A DNA stretch of 64,000 nt from positions 62,001 to 126,000 of the forward strand of contig CAJHZI010000418.1 of assembly GCA_905160935.1 (NCBI GenBank), in the 5' to 3' direction. A program made the position numbers and the translations under genes. Shown one piece after another: positions 24,454-34,740 of this stretch. Each line of letters opens with the position of its first letter. The first letter of the stretch is position 1. The notes beneath the pieces were generated by a model, which saw only the letters and a program-made list of their open reading frames with translations, was not told the DNA's origin and did not search any database. This stretch comes from Enchytraeus crypticus (taxonomy: Eukaryota; Annelida; Clitellata; Enchytraeida; Enchytraeidae).

Positions 24454-26632
24454 TTGTATATATATAAATATATATATATATATAAATAAATAAATATATA
24501 TATATATATATATGCTTCATAAAAGCATATCGTAAAATTTACAAATGATACATATTTTACAAGTATTTCCTCTATCGAAAATAAAATCACAATTTCAAAT
24601 AAAAAATTAATATCTGAAAACACTATGCCCGTCATTGTATTTATCAGACGTAGCTTATTAGATATTAAATTATATAGAAATTGTAGCTTCACTTGATAAG
24701 CCAATGGATATCATGGCTATATTTAGAAGTAAAGAGTGTATACATATAAGGTAAATAACATTTCAAGAGAAACTAGTACTAGTAACATGTGCAGATTAAT
24801 TTGAAGAATTTCAGTGACTATTTTTCTACAAAACATTGGCTTAATGTTTTTCTCAAGCGTCACTGGTTTAAGATTTGAAACTAATGCTAAATAATATATA
24901 ATGTAATATTCGAACGGTGTAACTGAAGTTAAATTCGAATTCTGCTTATTTGTTTTTGTGTCTATTTTAGGTGCACATGTCATTTCTAATGGTCGTCGGA
25001 TATATCATTCCATGTCTGGTTATGTTCTATTGCTATGTCTCCATCTATCGTAAGATTCGAAGCAGTAAGATGAAATTATCAACACATTCTCGACCAAGAA
25101 CGTCTGCCGTATCGCAAGCCAGTAGGGCCGAAATTGGCCGCGAAGGAGCCTACTGTATCGATAATTCCTCGTGTGATTTCGCTGATAAAACTGCCTGGCT
25201 GTTTAAAGCAAAATCTTCAAAATTACGTGACAGTGCGCAGCCGTTTAGTCCATCCAAAGGGAAATATTTAGAAATTCCGTCAAATTTTCCCCTGCCGACT
25301 TCAGGAAAGCGCACAAGTTTCATTACATCAGAGAGAAACAATGCTGTAAATGACCAGTCTACAGTTGAGTCTCTAAATCAACAGTTTCTAAATAACGATA
25401 TGAATTCCATCGGATTGAACTATTCGGAAAAAATCTTTAACTCTAATCAAGCATCTCTGGAAAGTTGTGTTGACAGTGAATTTACCCGTCTTCAATGTTC
25501 AAATGTCGATCAGGAATACTGCGAAGAGATGACAGAGGAAACTGAAGCTCGAACGAATGAAAGTACCAGGATGTGCAATTGTAAACAAAATGCGGAAATG
25601 AAAAAACTTCGCTGCAGCTCTGAAAAGGTTATAGAAAAATGTTCAAAGAAACTTCCTCTTTTTACCGATATTCGACGAATGAACTCGTCAAGTTCTATGC
25701 CATCTGGATATGTGCATTTAAATGAAAACGATGCTGCTAGAAAGTCAGTTTTATCAGAAAACAGTCTGCCAAATTTTCGTTCAATTTCATCCCTTCAGAT
25801 ATTTCAGAATGGCTTAAGTGATCAATTCAGTACTTCAGATATGCAGAAAAAGAACGATATGCGTAATTTGCATCATAATTGTTTACAAATAAATTTTTCC
25901 ATCGATTCAGCAATTATAGATCTTTCTCGAAATATAGATTTTGATTATTCCTATCATCAGTCGCAAAGCCGGAATTTTATTATTCCAAACTGCGTTGAGA
26001 GAAATGTCAATATCTGCGCTTTTCATAATACAGAAAAAGTATCAGATTTCTGCGAAAAATCAAATTCAATCAACAACGCGGCTCGGAATTCCGAGAATCA
26101 ATCCGGGACTTGGACTTCATATCCCATGCAGTCCATGGCGACCTATCCCAATCCGGATGCCGATAGCTTATGTATCAACGACACTGAAAATGAACCGCCA
26201 AACGAAAGCTGCTTTCGCAACATCAGCATAGCATCTGATGCAATGAAGCAGAAAAGCGTTGCAGACAAACCGGAAGTGGTAATCGAGGCACGAAAGGATT
26301 TAACAAATCGACAAAATTCAGACGCAGGAGAGTCAAATATTAGAGATTTTTCCAGAACTCCTAGCGGCCGTAGTGCCATGAACTCTATTAGAGTCATTCT
26401 TGCCATATTTTTAGCCTTCTTCTTTACGAACCTGCCATATATTATCGTTCATCTCATCGATGCCGTAAGGCCGCTTAATAGGGCTTTCTATATTTTGACT
26501 TCGTTGGGATTTTGGGCTGGATCCTGCATAAATCCGATCATCTATGGAATATTGAACAGTCAATTTCGAAAAGCGTATCAGAGAGAAATCGCACTATTCC
26601 ATAAGACGTGTAGAACTAAATTTAAGAATTAG
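13686..26632 (+). CDS. GPCR gene 1: melatonin-receptor/Tre1-like class A receptor, 3 coding exons, 765 aa
   Basis: Predicted plasma-membrane receptor coupling an unknown ligand to G proteins. Coding exons are 13686-14134, 22791-22977 and 24971-26632; phases join cleanly (449+187 nt, then phase 0). The N-terminus (1-52) has sequons at N14, N29 and N32. TM1 is about 54-79 (GN motif at 69-70) and TM2 about 89-110. TM3 starts near C125 and ends in NRH (149-151) instead of DRY. TM4 is about 168-189, with the ECL2 cysteine at C204, and TM5 about 213-238. IL3 is about 440 residues, polar and rich in Ser, Asn and Glu. TM6 is about 684-707 without CWxP, and TM7 carries NPIIY (733-737) followed by an amphipathic FRKAY helix. 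The short tail is basic. The IYGxxNxQFR segment and the TM3 end resemble melatonin receptors and the Tre1/Moody/GPR84 group; the ligand cannot be inferred. It is the most divergent of the three and the only one with an intron before TM5. Confidence 0.9.
14149..14390 (+). repeat. 11-bp minisatellite at the start of gene 1 intron 1
   Basis: TGAATTATAAC units with substitutions, beginning about 15 bp after the exon 1 donor. Confidence 0.9.
14928..14998 (-). repeat. dispersed repeat F, reverse fragment
   Basis: GAGCTCTATCTAGCTGACTA and CCGGAAACATAG are the complement of 6910-6965. Confidence 0.55.
15395..15735 (+). mobile_element. decayed RTE-like LINE 3' fragment in gene 1 intron 1
   Basis: Traces of ATGGAGAAGATTCAATGGAC, GATTGGCCGTGTACT, GAAAGAAGAATGGAAGG and AGTTAGAGGAAGACAGACC correspond to the MERISW, WIGHIL and EGRMEG/RGRPR blocks of 34741-35232. 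The frame is interrupted. Confidence 0.75.
16733..17035 (+). repeat. 16-bp minisatellite with a sharp variant switch
   Basis: About 19 copies of AGTCAATTAGAATTA plus one base. The first six or seven carry G before AG (TTAGAG); after one copy with CAAATAG, all the rest carry C (TTACAG). Confidence 0.95.
17322..17400 (+). repeat. GAA-rich purine tract
   Basis: GAAGAAGTAAAAGATGAAGA and similar, within gene 1 intron 1. Its complement makes a false Phe/Ser-rich frame. Confidence 0.8.
19022..19152 (+). mobile_element. SINE-A in gene 1 intron 1
   Basis: Has GTCGGTAAGATACTCGACCG, the box B GGTTCAAATCC and the tail GTGAAGAAACTGACGTTAAC. The 5' few bases of box A are degraded. Confidence 0.85.
19407..19822 (+). 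repeat. 13-bp minisatellite
   Basis: About 30 copies of CAGTTGTATTCAT and variants (CAGTCGTATTCAG, CAATTATATTCAT). It is open in more than one frame only because the unit lacks stops. Confidence 0.95.
21150..21215 (-). mobile_element. CR1/L2-like LINE 3' tail fragment
   Basis: On the minus strand it reads GACGTCCCTGATATCG then GATGAAACGGACGCTAACC and an (ATT)-like tail, as in the LINE tail at 38878-38941. Confidence 0.7.
21947..22303 (+). repeat. (CTCA)n tract with (ATCA)n core
   Basis: A long CTCA tetranucleotide tract interrupted by an ATCA block at 22080-22130, preceded by (CT)n. Confidence 0.97.
22791..22977 (+). CDS. GPCR gene 1, coding exon 2 (TM4 and ECL2)
   Basis: 187-nt internal exon between the acceptor TTTATTTCAG and the donor GTAAGT. 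It completes the split Arg codon and reads [15 protein letters not shown], then TM4 ([17 protein letters not shown]), then ECL2 with [12 protein letters not shown]. It aligns residue for residue with the start of exon 2 in genes 2 and 3. The true frame has no ATG before TM4, so an ORF scan starting at ATG misses most of it. Confidence 0.92.
22998..23575 (+). repeat. 12-bp minisatellite split by a SINE
   Basis: GACTACTTGATA units with many variants on both sides of the SINE-A at 23101-23245, starting about 20 bp after the gene 1 exon 2 donor. Confidence 0.93.
23101..23245 (+). mobile_element. SINE-A with 5' fold-back, inserted in a minisatellite
   Basis: Starts with a perfect 16-bp inverted repeat: CCGACTTCGCCACTGG, six bases, then CCAGTGGCGAAGTCGG, which is the SINE box A itself. 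A normal SINE body and tail follow. The 12-bp repeat continues on both sides. Confidence 0.88.
24056..24513. repeat. (TA)n-rich tract
   Basis: Long TATATA blocks separated by ACTTG and TAAATA interruptions, in intron 2 of gene 1. Confidence 0.97.
24971..26632 (+). CDS. GPCR gene 1, coding exon 3 (TM5, IL3, TM6, TM7, tail)
   Basis: Begins right after the acceptor TGTCTATTTTAG in phase 0 ([19 protein letters not shown]) and runs to a TAG stop at 26630-26632. It contains the whole long IL3 uninterrupted, the conserved NSIRV lead into TM6, and the [16 protein letters not shown] segment of TM7. No obvious AATAAA lies close to the stop; candidates occur near 27065 and 27599. Confidence 0.93.
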   Translation: MHMSFLMVVGYIIPCLVMFYCYVSIYRKIRSSKMKLSTHSRPRTSAVSQASRAEIGREGAYCIDNSSCDFADKTAWLFKAKSSKLRDSAQPFSPSKGKYLEIPSNFPLPTSGKRTSFITSERNNAVNDQSTVESLNQQFLNNDMNSIGLNYSEKIFNSNQASLESCVDSEFTRLQCSNVDQEYCEEMTEETEARTNESTRMCNCKQNAEMKKLRCSSEKVIEKCSKKLPLFTDIRRMNSSSSMPSGYVHLNENDAARKSVLSENSLPNFRSISSLQIFQNGLSDQFSTSDMQKKNDMRNLHHNCLQINFSIDSAIIDLSRNIDFDYSYHQSQSRNFIIPNCVERNVNICAFHNTEKVSDFCEKSNSINNAARNSENQSGTWTSYPMQSMATYPNPDADSLCINDTENEPPNESCFRNISIASDAMKQKSVADKPEVVIEARKDLTNRQNSDAGESNIRDFSRTPSGRSAMNSIRVILAIFLAFFFTNLPYIIVHLIDAVRPLNRAFYILTSLGFWAGSCINPIIYGILNSQFRKAYQREIALFHKTCRTKFKN

Positions 26633-27849
26633 AGTTTTTATTTGTCTCCAATTGTCGTTGCTTAGGTTGTGACAGCCAAATTTTAATAATTGAATCATTT
26701 GCTGTGATTGGATTCGTTTGAGCCTGAATTTTTAATTACAAAAATTTTAATGAGATGTAAAGAAACAGTAAATATTACCAACAGATTTGAAAGTGCGTCA
26801 GGATTAGTTCTTTTAAAGATTCTATATCCTCTAAAACGAGACACTCTGTCCTCGATAACTCTGAACTAATCTAGAGGTCTTAACTTTAGCTTCATAAGTG
26901 GACTAAAAATGAATTAAATATAATTAAAAGCACGATGTTTATGATATACACAGGCACTTAAAAATACAAAATCGCGTCCAATAACAATAAGCCTGTAATT
27001 CTGAAATTAATATCAACCATTGCTCTACCATGTTTAACTTCCGCATTGGAGGCTCTGTCCCTTAATAAAACAGAGTTAACTACTCTAAATAGTCCGTGGA
27101 CTAAATTTTTCAAAAGGTTTTTAGTACATATGACACAAATACTATAAAACATTGTCAGTTGTATACAGGGTATAAATCAATTCTGCATATATATGCATTA
27201 AAGGTAATGTCCTTCCTATCGTCTCAGAATATGTCGGAAAATATAATGCTAAGATTAATATGTACAAGTCTGTCTATGGGCGACTTAGACAAGCTGGCAG
27301 CTCACTTCCATACTAATGCTCTGGATTTTAAAAATAACTACAGAGATGTAATAAATCTCAACTTTCAACAGTGTTGAAAGAAAAAATTGGCATATCATGC
27401 CAATAAGTATTGTTGTGGAAATTTTGACAAATGTAACCTATGCGGTTTCAATATTGATGATACTGATGTGCTTATATTGCATAGGCTACTTTTCGATATA
27501 CAGTCTATTGTTTTTCTTTATATTCTATTTTCTTTGTTTTGCACATTTGCGCTTATTTCTGTTTCTGTTTTGTGTGTGTTTTGGTTGCCCAAGTGGCGAA
27601 TAAAAGGTATATATATGTATAATACTCGAAATTAAAATAAATCGAGAATAGCCCAATTGAAATTTAAAACGCGAAACTCAATTATTAACTTTTATACGCG
27701 CGATCCTATGTAACCTACAAATGTTAGCTTTAAAAGGAAATTCAAATTTTAATAGTAACTTTTGATAAATTGATACTGTGAAATAAATTGATATTCCTCT
27801 ATAGGAATTTACGGGTCTAAATTTTGAGCCGTTTGCCTTGGATCTTGGA

Positions 27850-28010
27850 CTTGCACTGTTTTGATCTCGCTTTCTCTTGTGGTCTCTGTGTACTAAGTCG
27901 TCATCGTGTGGTGCTTTGGCGCCCGTTTGTGTATAGTCTGCAAGAGGCGTCCCTAAAATTGCCCTATGGCGAGGAACCGGACGTTAAATTCTTATTGATT
28001 GATTGATTAT
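27850..28010 (+). mobile_element. LINE 3' tail, related variant with TTGATTGATT end
   Basis: Ends GCGAGGAACCGGACGTTAAA, then TTCTTATTGATTGATTGATT. It shares the core of the CR1/L2 tail but has a different terminal repeat. Related copies lie at 13032-13083 and, in reverse, at 56212-56290. Confidence 0.65.
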
Positions 28011-28433
28011 AACTTCTAGGCATTAAATGACCTTTACTTGAATCTGTACGGTATAAATATTAACGCATTCACATCAATATAATTTATAACTATAAGACAC
28101 AAAAATGAACTGTCATAGAGTTCAAATGAGCTATTTGTGTAAACAATAAACTGTTACCCGCAGTGTATTGGAATATTGCAGAGTTTAACTTAATATTCGC
28201 TGACAAGGCATTAACGTGATAGGACTTTTATTTTACTAATATACTATATACTGCATATTCTACGATTTAATCTGATATTACACTGACAGCATAATACATT
28301 ATTGCAGTAAGTAGGCCTTCTTAGCGAGCACGGCCTATGAGACATTATGGCATACCCTATGGCACGGTATATATATGTACAATGTAGTTGCTTATGGCCT
28401 AAATTGTTTTGCAATGTACACATTTTACATATG

Positions 28434-28602
28434 GTTAGGTCGCCTTAGACGAAGCATATTTAAACGTCCTTAGTGCTCGGTTAGTACTTGGATGGGCGAC
28501 CACCTTGAGAACCCGAGTTCTGAGAATATTGACTGAAAATATTCTCATGACGTTGAAAAGTTATTCTTAGATCCGCACCAGTTGCACTCTGGGTTTTCAA
28601 AA
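28434..28602 (+). mobile_element. 5S-rRNA-like SINE
   Basis: GCTCGGTTAGTACTTGGATG and GGCGACCACCTTGAGAACC match the 5S box C region, followed by a non-5S body. Confidence 0.7.
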
Positions 28603-28621
28603 GAAAACGACAACAAATCTA

Positions 28622-28745
28622 AGGCTAAAGTCAAATTTGACGTCAGCTTCCTATTCGAATATCATGTCAGTGACCGGGATAGCTCTGGATTTGAATTGTA
28701 CACGTACTAATTCGCTATTTAACAACTAGCCAACAAGTCACCGGC
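28622..28745 (-). mobile_element. SINE-A, diverged
   Basis: The reverse complement keeps GGTGACTTGTTGG, AATTCAAATCC and GGAAGCTGACGTC in the expected order and spacing. Confidence 0.6.
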
Positions 28746-29159
28746 CCAGCCCTATTACTTATCAATGTAATGAACTAAAAATATCGAAAGTGGCAAAAAC
28801 ATCAGATAACACTTTTGGTGTGTCTAGGGAATATAATCAAACCAGCAACAAATATATTGAATTTATTTACTGAACAATTATAAGTAATTTTAAAGACTAT
28901 TTCTGAAAAAGCTCATTGGTACAATAAAGTCTCGCTGATCACTGAAGTCATCAGTGGAACTTGAACTATGCTGTATCTGAGTGTTTTTATATTAAATATA
29001 AGTTAATAAATTGCACGCATCAAAGTTAAAGGATCAACAATGCTGAAATCTACAGTATCACTTTCAACGCCGCATGCTAAAACCGTTAAGCAAAATTGTT
29101 TTAATTTCCGTATGACCAGTCCTACGAATATGCAAGATTTTATCTTCTCTTTTTCTTAA

Positions 29160-29412
29160 TAAAACTAGTGTCGGGATAGGATTAGACCTTCTTCACTCCT
29201 CTCTGTCCCATACCATGTCATCCATCAATCTCCTATAATCTCTTCTGTTCGTTTTGAAAAATTTTGAAGCAATCTCTGGAGCCTATGCACTCACCAACCT
29301 AATGCCCTTTCAGGCGTTGGTTTGGAACTTAGTGCCTTTGTCTCCTTCTACAAAACCTATAGCCACCGGTTGAACTATTCTACAAAACAACCCGAACACA
29401 ACACGGGGACGA
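29160..29412 (-). mobile_element. dispersed repeat D, reverse copy
   Basis: On the minus strand: CCCCGTGTTGTGTTCGGG, GAAAGGGCATTAGGTTGG, TAGGCTCCAGAGATTGCT and TAATCCTATCCCGACAC, collinear with 40050-40235. Confidence 0.65.
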
Positions 29413-31279
29413 AAACATCACGGGGAACACGAAACATTCAAATATTCTTATAATTTATACCAATATCTTTAGTCCATCGTAATCTAGCACTCCTCCTGAT
29501 AAAATTAACTTAGAAGAAATGTTTCAAGAGAGAAAGCAAAAACAGGAGATAGGTTTCCTTTCAACAGCTGAGTTCTTGCATAAGTTCTTTTCTTCTACGT
29601 CAATCTCTTCGATTATTCGGAATCAGGTTTCAGTAATACTCAGCCATCTAGCGAAGAATTCAAGTTGTTTAAGCTTAAGCTTTACTACAGACACATTTTT
29701 CTCCATTGGATTTTAAGTGGCTTTCCAGTGAGTTCACAAGCTTTCGCTACAAGTTAGCTTAAGTTTTAGGTATTTAAAGAGTCTATACGCAAGAATTTAC
29801 GTATATTTTGAATATACATGTATGTAAAAGTATAAGTTTAACAAACAAAAACAATACATATAAAGATATTGATAATAATGTGTGATTAATAAGATAAAGA
29901 TATTGAAAATATATTTGACAATGATGATATAAATATTATCATTGCTGCAAAGATAACTTTGCTAAGGGGAGATATCTTTGATACTACCTTGAACTTTAGG
30001 TCTCTATTGCATACATGTATATTACTTCACTTATATGAGCATATAATCATTTAGTTATACTTGTACACAATAATGTACTTGATGTTTACAAATATAACAC
30101 ATTTTTTACAAATATATACTATACTTGTAATAACTTACTTCTATTGTGATGTTTGTGCTTCTGAGAACGACAATAATAATTAACCAGACCAGAATGATTT
30201 TTTGTCAGTCTAACAATTGCGCGGTGCATAGTACAGACTTTGTCACGAAACAATGGCATGCTCAGTAACGAGCGTGATAATAAACTATGGGCATGTTTAT
30301 GCATAGATATATTCCTTGAGCCCGACATTTAAAAGTGGAGAGAAAGAGTAACTTTAGTAAATAAATGAATACTAATCTTGCTACAGATTCTCAAAAGTGA
30401 TTTTGCCTAATAGTGGGTTCAAGGCACAGATTTCTTTTCACTGAATTTTACCATGCGGTTCTGTAGATTGTGATACACTCCATCGACACAGTCTACAATA
30501 AAATAGAATACAGTCTGAGATAGTTTCTCATTGCTTACTTGGCATCCACTCAATTACTCTGGAGAAGGCGCAAATTGGTACTATAGGTATATAATACAAC
30601 TAATTGATAACAAGCGATAACGATCGCTGTTATAAAAAATTATTACTGGCATAATTACTACCATTATTTTCACATTCCACAATTTCTTTTAATCTCTTTA
30701 CAGTTTTACGTCAAATCCATTTAAATTTATTTTTTATTTGCTCATTTCTGATGGTCGGCTGTGTAGAACCGAGGTTGTTTTTCTTAAAATAGTCAGCTAA
30801 TTACACGTGCCCTACTTGACCGCATGTCACGTGATACAACGTCATCAATCCTAGAGGCTTTAATGTTTTCTTCAAATTCTTCAATCAAGCAAGTACAGCA
30901 TACATATTAATTTGTCGGCTTTCAGTATTTTCACAAATAACAAGATCGTGAGATAGATTTGTAAAGAATTCGTCTAATTCAGCTTCAACTGGTGACAATC
31001 AATTATTAAATAACCACGCGGCTCTAAATCAAATGTAGAATAAGGGGAGAGAAAGTCGTTGTTCTAAATGCTTCCTCTGAACTATTGAGTTGCAGCTTAG
31101 GTGCTTGCAAAACTTGCTTTAGAAGCAGATGCTTACAATATTTCTCTTGTTGTGTACTGGCCACTGAAGAATATACCAACCGTGAGTTGCACTTGTCGAA
31201 AGAGAAGACTGGGTAATATCGGAGGAATGCGAATGGAAGGCAAATCAGAAGCCATATTTTTTAATTAATTTAATAGTTA

Positions 31280-31388
31280 AGCTTAACTTCAGTTTCATTG
31301 AACTCACAGAGCCGGTCAGGCGAGGTTTCTAACCCATGGCGTCGTGCTTGCTAGGCAAACATGCTACCAACTCGGCCACCAGCCTGAC
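31280..31388 (-). mobile_element. tRNA-like SINE, second head type
   Basis: On the minus strand: GTGGCCGAGTTGGTAGCATG (box A), an anticodon-arm-like TTTGCCTAGCAAGCA, a decayed box B (GGGTTAGAAACC) and a tail ATGAAACTGAAGTTAAGC like that of SINE-A. Possibly Ala-tRNA-derived. The broken box B and attached tail argue against a working tRNA gene. Confidence 0.6.
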
Positions 31389-31651
31389 TCCAGCCACTAT
31401 AAAATAATTGCAATTATAAACTGGAAGCATTTGTAGATACCCTTCTGAAAGTACTTGTCTTCATTCATCGTGCATTGATTCTGCATTTCAAAAGAAAGTT
31501 TGCGAAATATTTACAGTTATTTTCGACAATATCTTATTTCTTCTAATATATAAATTATAAACCTGCTGATTCATTAGCAACCATTTAAGCAAAATAGTGA
31601 AATTTATTTGATAATAAATTTGTCTGATCACTTTTTGGAGTGCATTAAGCT

Positions 31652-31770
31652 GAACAGGAAACAGGATTGGTAAGGTGTCCAACTGAAAATCGGCTGGCCC
31701 TGGGTTCAAATTAAGTGCTCGTTAGTGATTTACTTCTGGATACTAGAAACAGACGTTAAACTAGGTTTGG
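31652..31770 (+). mobile_element. SINE-A-like, diverged
   Basis: GGTAAGGTGTCCAACTG, CTGGGTTCAAATT and the tail TAGAAACAGACGTTAAAC lie in SINE order. The copy is old. Confidence 0.6.
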
Positions 31771-31892
31771 CTGTCATGGTGGAAAACGAAAACTCTCTAA
31801 GGAGGTGCGGCGGCTATTCAATCTCTACACCGCTTCCGTTTAACCTTGTTTCCACTTAGTATTTACAAATCTCTTGACTCATAAGAGAAAGC

Positions 31893-31956
31893 TGACGTCA
31901 GGATTGGTCAGCGAGTGGGCACGTGATATGTCACGAGCCGGACTGTATGTCACGTG
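31893..31956. promoter_or_regulatory. CRE plus two E-box words in 64 bp
   Basis: TGACGTCA at 31893-31900 and CACGTG at 31920-31925 and 31951-31956. Another CACGTG pair lies at 30804-30809 and 30828-30833. Motif matches only; no promoter is identified. Confidence 0.3.
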
Positions 31957-32454
31957 TATGAATCCTTAGGAAATCCGCAGATGTTAATGAAACCCGGATG
32001 AACGGAAGTGGATTAAATATGATTGAAGAGATGATGTTTACTGAAGATTTCATCAGGACATGAAACAAGTTGCGGTGAAGTTAGAATTCGTCCATGGTGT
32101 GAGTTTAGGCATAAAATTCTTTACAAAGTAACACTAATTAATTATTAAACTTTCATTGTTAGGTTTTGCATCTACTTACGTCTCAAAAGAAATACTGCAA
32201 AGGACCATCCGGTAGGAATTCGAACCGGTTATATCCTGTTTACAAACATCTCATCCATTCCTAAATCCAATCGATCATTTGTTAGGCGATCAATCAATAA
32301 GCTGTAGACACAGTCGAGTCTGGTTGTCACTGTCTGAACAGTTAACGTTTACATAGTTAACAGTTGATTAGTTAACTTCTAAAACGTTAACTGATAAACA
32401 GTTAACATTTACTAAGTTATAAGTTGAATAATTAAATTTTACGTTCCAGAGTAA

Positions 32455-32712
32455 ATAAATAACACGTATTATAGTGACATGGTCATATGTTGATATCTAT
32501 CACTTTCAATACCACACGTTAAACCCTTTCAAGCAACATATTCCATTTTCCGTATTTCAAGCCTTGTGAAATTCCGAGATTTTACTCTCAGATCAGAGCG
32601 GTTGGGGGAATAGAGGGAATAGAACGAGAGTTCAGTTCAACTCAATATCAATCATTTAACACTTCATGACGTTATCTGACACCTCTAACCACTGCGCTAA
32701 AGAGACGTTCTC
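32455..32712 (-). mobile_element. SINE-B, diverged
   Basis: Has AACACGTATTATAGTGACAT, TGTTGATATCTATCACTTTC and GAGATTTTACTCTCAGATCA in the same order as 8190-8440. Box B is decayed. Confidence 0.8.
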
Positions 32713-32724
32713 TGGATGTTCTCT

Positions 32725-32840
32725 AAACACATATCGGTAAGATACTCGACCGCGGATCAGTATGCGCGGGGTTAAAATCCTGGGCTCTCCCGTCACTGAC
32801 ATCGCTTTCGAGTGAGGAAACTGACGTTATCTTTTTTTGC
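32725..32840 (+). mobile_element. SINE-A
   Basis: ATCGGTAAGATACTCGACCG, GGGTTAAAATCCTGGGCTC and GAGTGAGGAAACTGACGTTA. Its 5' end abuts a reverse SINE-B. Confidence 0.85.
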
Positions 32841-32914
32841 TTTTGTATGTAAATTGTCTGACACAATGACCTTTGCATGGAATTCCATAGAATAGGCTAC
32901 TTTGAAGGCTTAAA

Positions 32915-33050
32915 CATCTCAGTATGTCGTTTAAAATGAAATTGAAAAAAATAAATCCTAAAGTGAATCGAGTCTTCGGGAGTGCAGATGGTTGGATTCG
33001 ATGCTATCAAATAGCTTTTATGGCGTAAAATCTCTGCCATTCAAAGCAAA
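32915..33050 (+). mobile_element. SINE-B-like, old partial copy
   Basis: Traces AATCCTAAAGTGAATCGAGT and GTAAAATCTCTGCCATTCA match the middle of SINE-B. Confidence 0.5.
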
Positions 33051-33080
33051 GTAACGATTAGATAATTAAATGAAGTTGAA

Positions 33081-33172
<92 letters not shown>
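33081..33172. repeat. (TG)n(TA)n tract
   Basis: Directly flanks the mariner derivative and is probably its TA target. Confidence 0.95.
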
Positions 33173-33173
<1 letters not shown>

Positions 33174-33174
<1 letters not shown>

Positions 33175-33920
33175 ACAGGGTGAGTAAAAAAATGATTACA
33201 CCTGCAAAAAGTTTGAATATCTCAGGCCATTGTGAATATTTTCAAATAAAACTTTTACCAATTACTAAAGGACTAATTTCTGATGGGGTGGACAATTTGC
33301 ATCGATTTTGGAACATAGATTGGCCAGTTATGCAAATTTCAGCAGAGCAACCCCCCATTTTTACCTAAAAATGGCGTAAAGCACCTCCTGCAATTCTGTC
33401 TTGTTTTTAGACTTCGGCTGGTGTTTCTGATAGAGATGCAGCATGGTTCATCAGACACCGTAATCCCGAGGATTTTTATCGGGTGAGTTTGGAGGCCATT
33501 CACTCTTCTTGATAAAATCCGGGTTTCTCTCGCTGAGTCATTCCTGTGCAAGACGAGATGCATCAGCCGGAGCACCATCCAGTTGAAAGATGAAACCATT
33601 TGGTAGAAGAGCATTGCAATCATTAAACAGCTTGGGAAGCAAAGTGTTGACGTAATGCTGAGAGTTCACCTTTACCTTCTCGTCAATGAAGTGCAATCTG
33701 CCCTTACCGTTGTAGCAAACGCTATTTTTAGGTAAAATGGGGGGTTGGTCTGCTGAAACTTGCATAACTGGCCAATCTAAGTACCAAAATGGATGAAAAT
33801 TGGCCACTCTAGCAAAAATTAGTCCTTTAGTAATTGGTAAAAGATTTATTTGAAAATATTGACAATCGCCTGAGATATTCAAACTTTTTGCAGGTGCAAT
33901 CTTTTTTTACTCACCTGTAT
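33174..33920 (-). mobile_element. mariner-family DNA transposon, internally deleted
   Basis: Flanked by TA and bounded by inverted repeats of about 190 bp (TACAGGGTGAGTAAAAAAAT at the left; the right end is its near-complement). The interior on the minus strand encodes the C-terminal half of a mariner transposase: CYNGKGRLHFIDEKV, FIFQLDGAPADASRLAQE, then SEWPPNSPDKNPRDYGV. The part with the DNA-binding domain and first catalytic Asp is absent, and the frame is broken. At about 745 bp it is shorter than a usual 1.3-kb mariner, so it is a non-autonomous derivative inserted in a (TA)n tract. Confidence 0.88.
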
Positions 33921-34084
33921 ATACTGTATATATATACCAGCTGATTTTTGCTTGAGCTTGAAGTATATATCGAGCCAACATATCAAAAATTTAATTAAAC
34001 ATAATTAAAATCTATTTTGCATTGTTTAATAAATTATTTTAAAGATATAAAAGGTGAGAAATGTCTCAGGTCTGAAGTTTGAGG

Positions 34085-34245
34085 GCAGAGCATGTCCTTT
34101 TTACTATACTCTATCTATCCTTGCCATTTATTGATCATTGGACCGGCTTTCACTTTAAAACCTTATTTGTGAGAATAAGTGAGATTATCTGTGAGAACTT
34201 CCCTGGCATGATCCTTGGATGAGGAAACGGACGTTAAACCTTTAA
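34085..34245 (+). mobile_element. 5'-truncated 3' end of the CR1/L2-like LINE
   Basis: Matches the last part of the LINE at 35480-38945: GGACCGGCTTTC, then a spacer, then GATGAGGAAACGGACGTTAAAC and an A/T-rich tail. It is a typical short insert from abortive reverse transcription. Confidence 0.8.
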
Positions 34246-34510
34246 TTATTACTAACTGTTTAAATACTATCACTGAGAAGGGCCCTGCCTAATGGTGCAA
34301 CTCTAGTAGAGAAGTGTGAAGCGACCAGCATCTTCGAATCGAATCTTTCATATGGAGTCTAATGTTATCATGTTTACTATTGGCATGTTTATCACACTTT
34401 TCAGTACATTTAGGCCATGCGTGAGTTCATTGTCGTACAATATGGACGCCAATGGTAATTACTCACTTAGAGCAATTGTAATTGAACTATTTGGTCATTC
34501 TCTCTTTGCC

Positions 34511-34515
<5 letters not shown>

Positions 34516-34575
<60 letters not shown>

Positions 34576-34606
34576 ATATATATATATATATATATAAATA
34601 TACATG

Positions 34607-34644
<38 letters not shown>

Positions 34645-34732
34645 GACACACACACACACACACATATATAACATATATATCTATACATATATTATATATA
34701 TTATAATATATAGATATATATATATATAGTAC
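34516..34732. repeat. compound (CT)n(TA)n(CA)n tract
   Basis: CT, then TA, then ACACAC, then TA blocks immediately before the RTE-like LINE fragment. Confidence 0.95.
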
Positions 34733-34740
34733 GAAATTGA

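Larger units (their letters stand above)
22978..24970 (+). other. intron 2 of GPCR gene 1
   Basis: Phase-0 intron found only in this paralogue. It begins with a 12-bp minisatellite starting about 20 bp after the donor, interrupted by a SINE, and ends with several hundred bp of (TA)n-type sequence. Confidence 0.88.

Noticed and set aside
24049-24704. Tyr-Ile repeat frames on the minus strand
   Set aside because: (TA)n microsatellite translation.
31310-31388. Genuine Ala-tRNA gene on the minus strand
   Set aside because: Box B is broken (GGTTAGAAACC) and a SINE-type tail follows.
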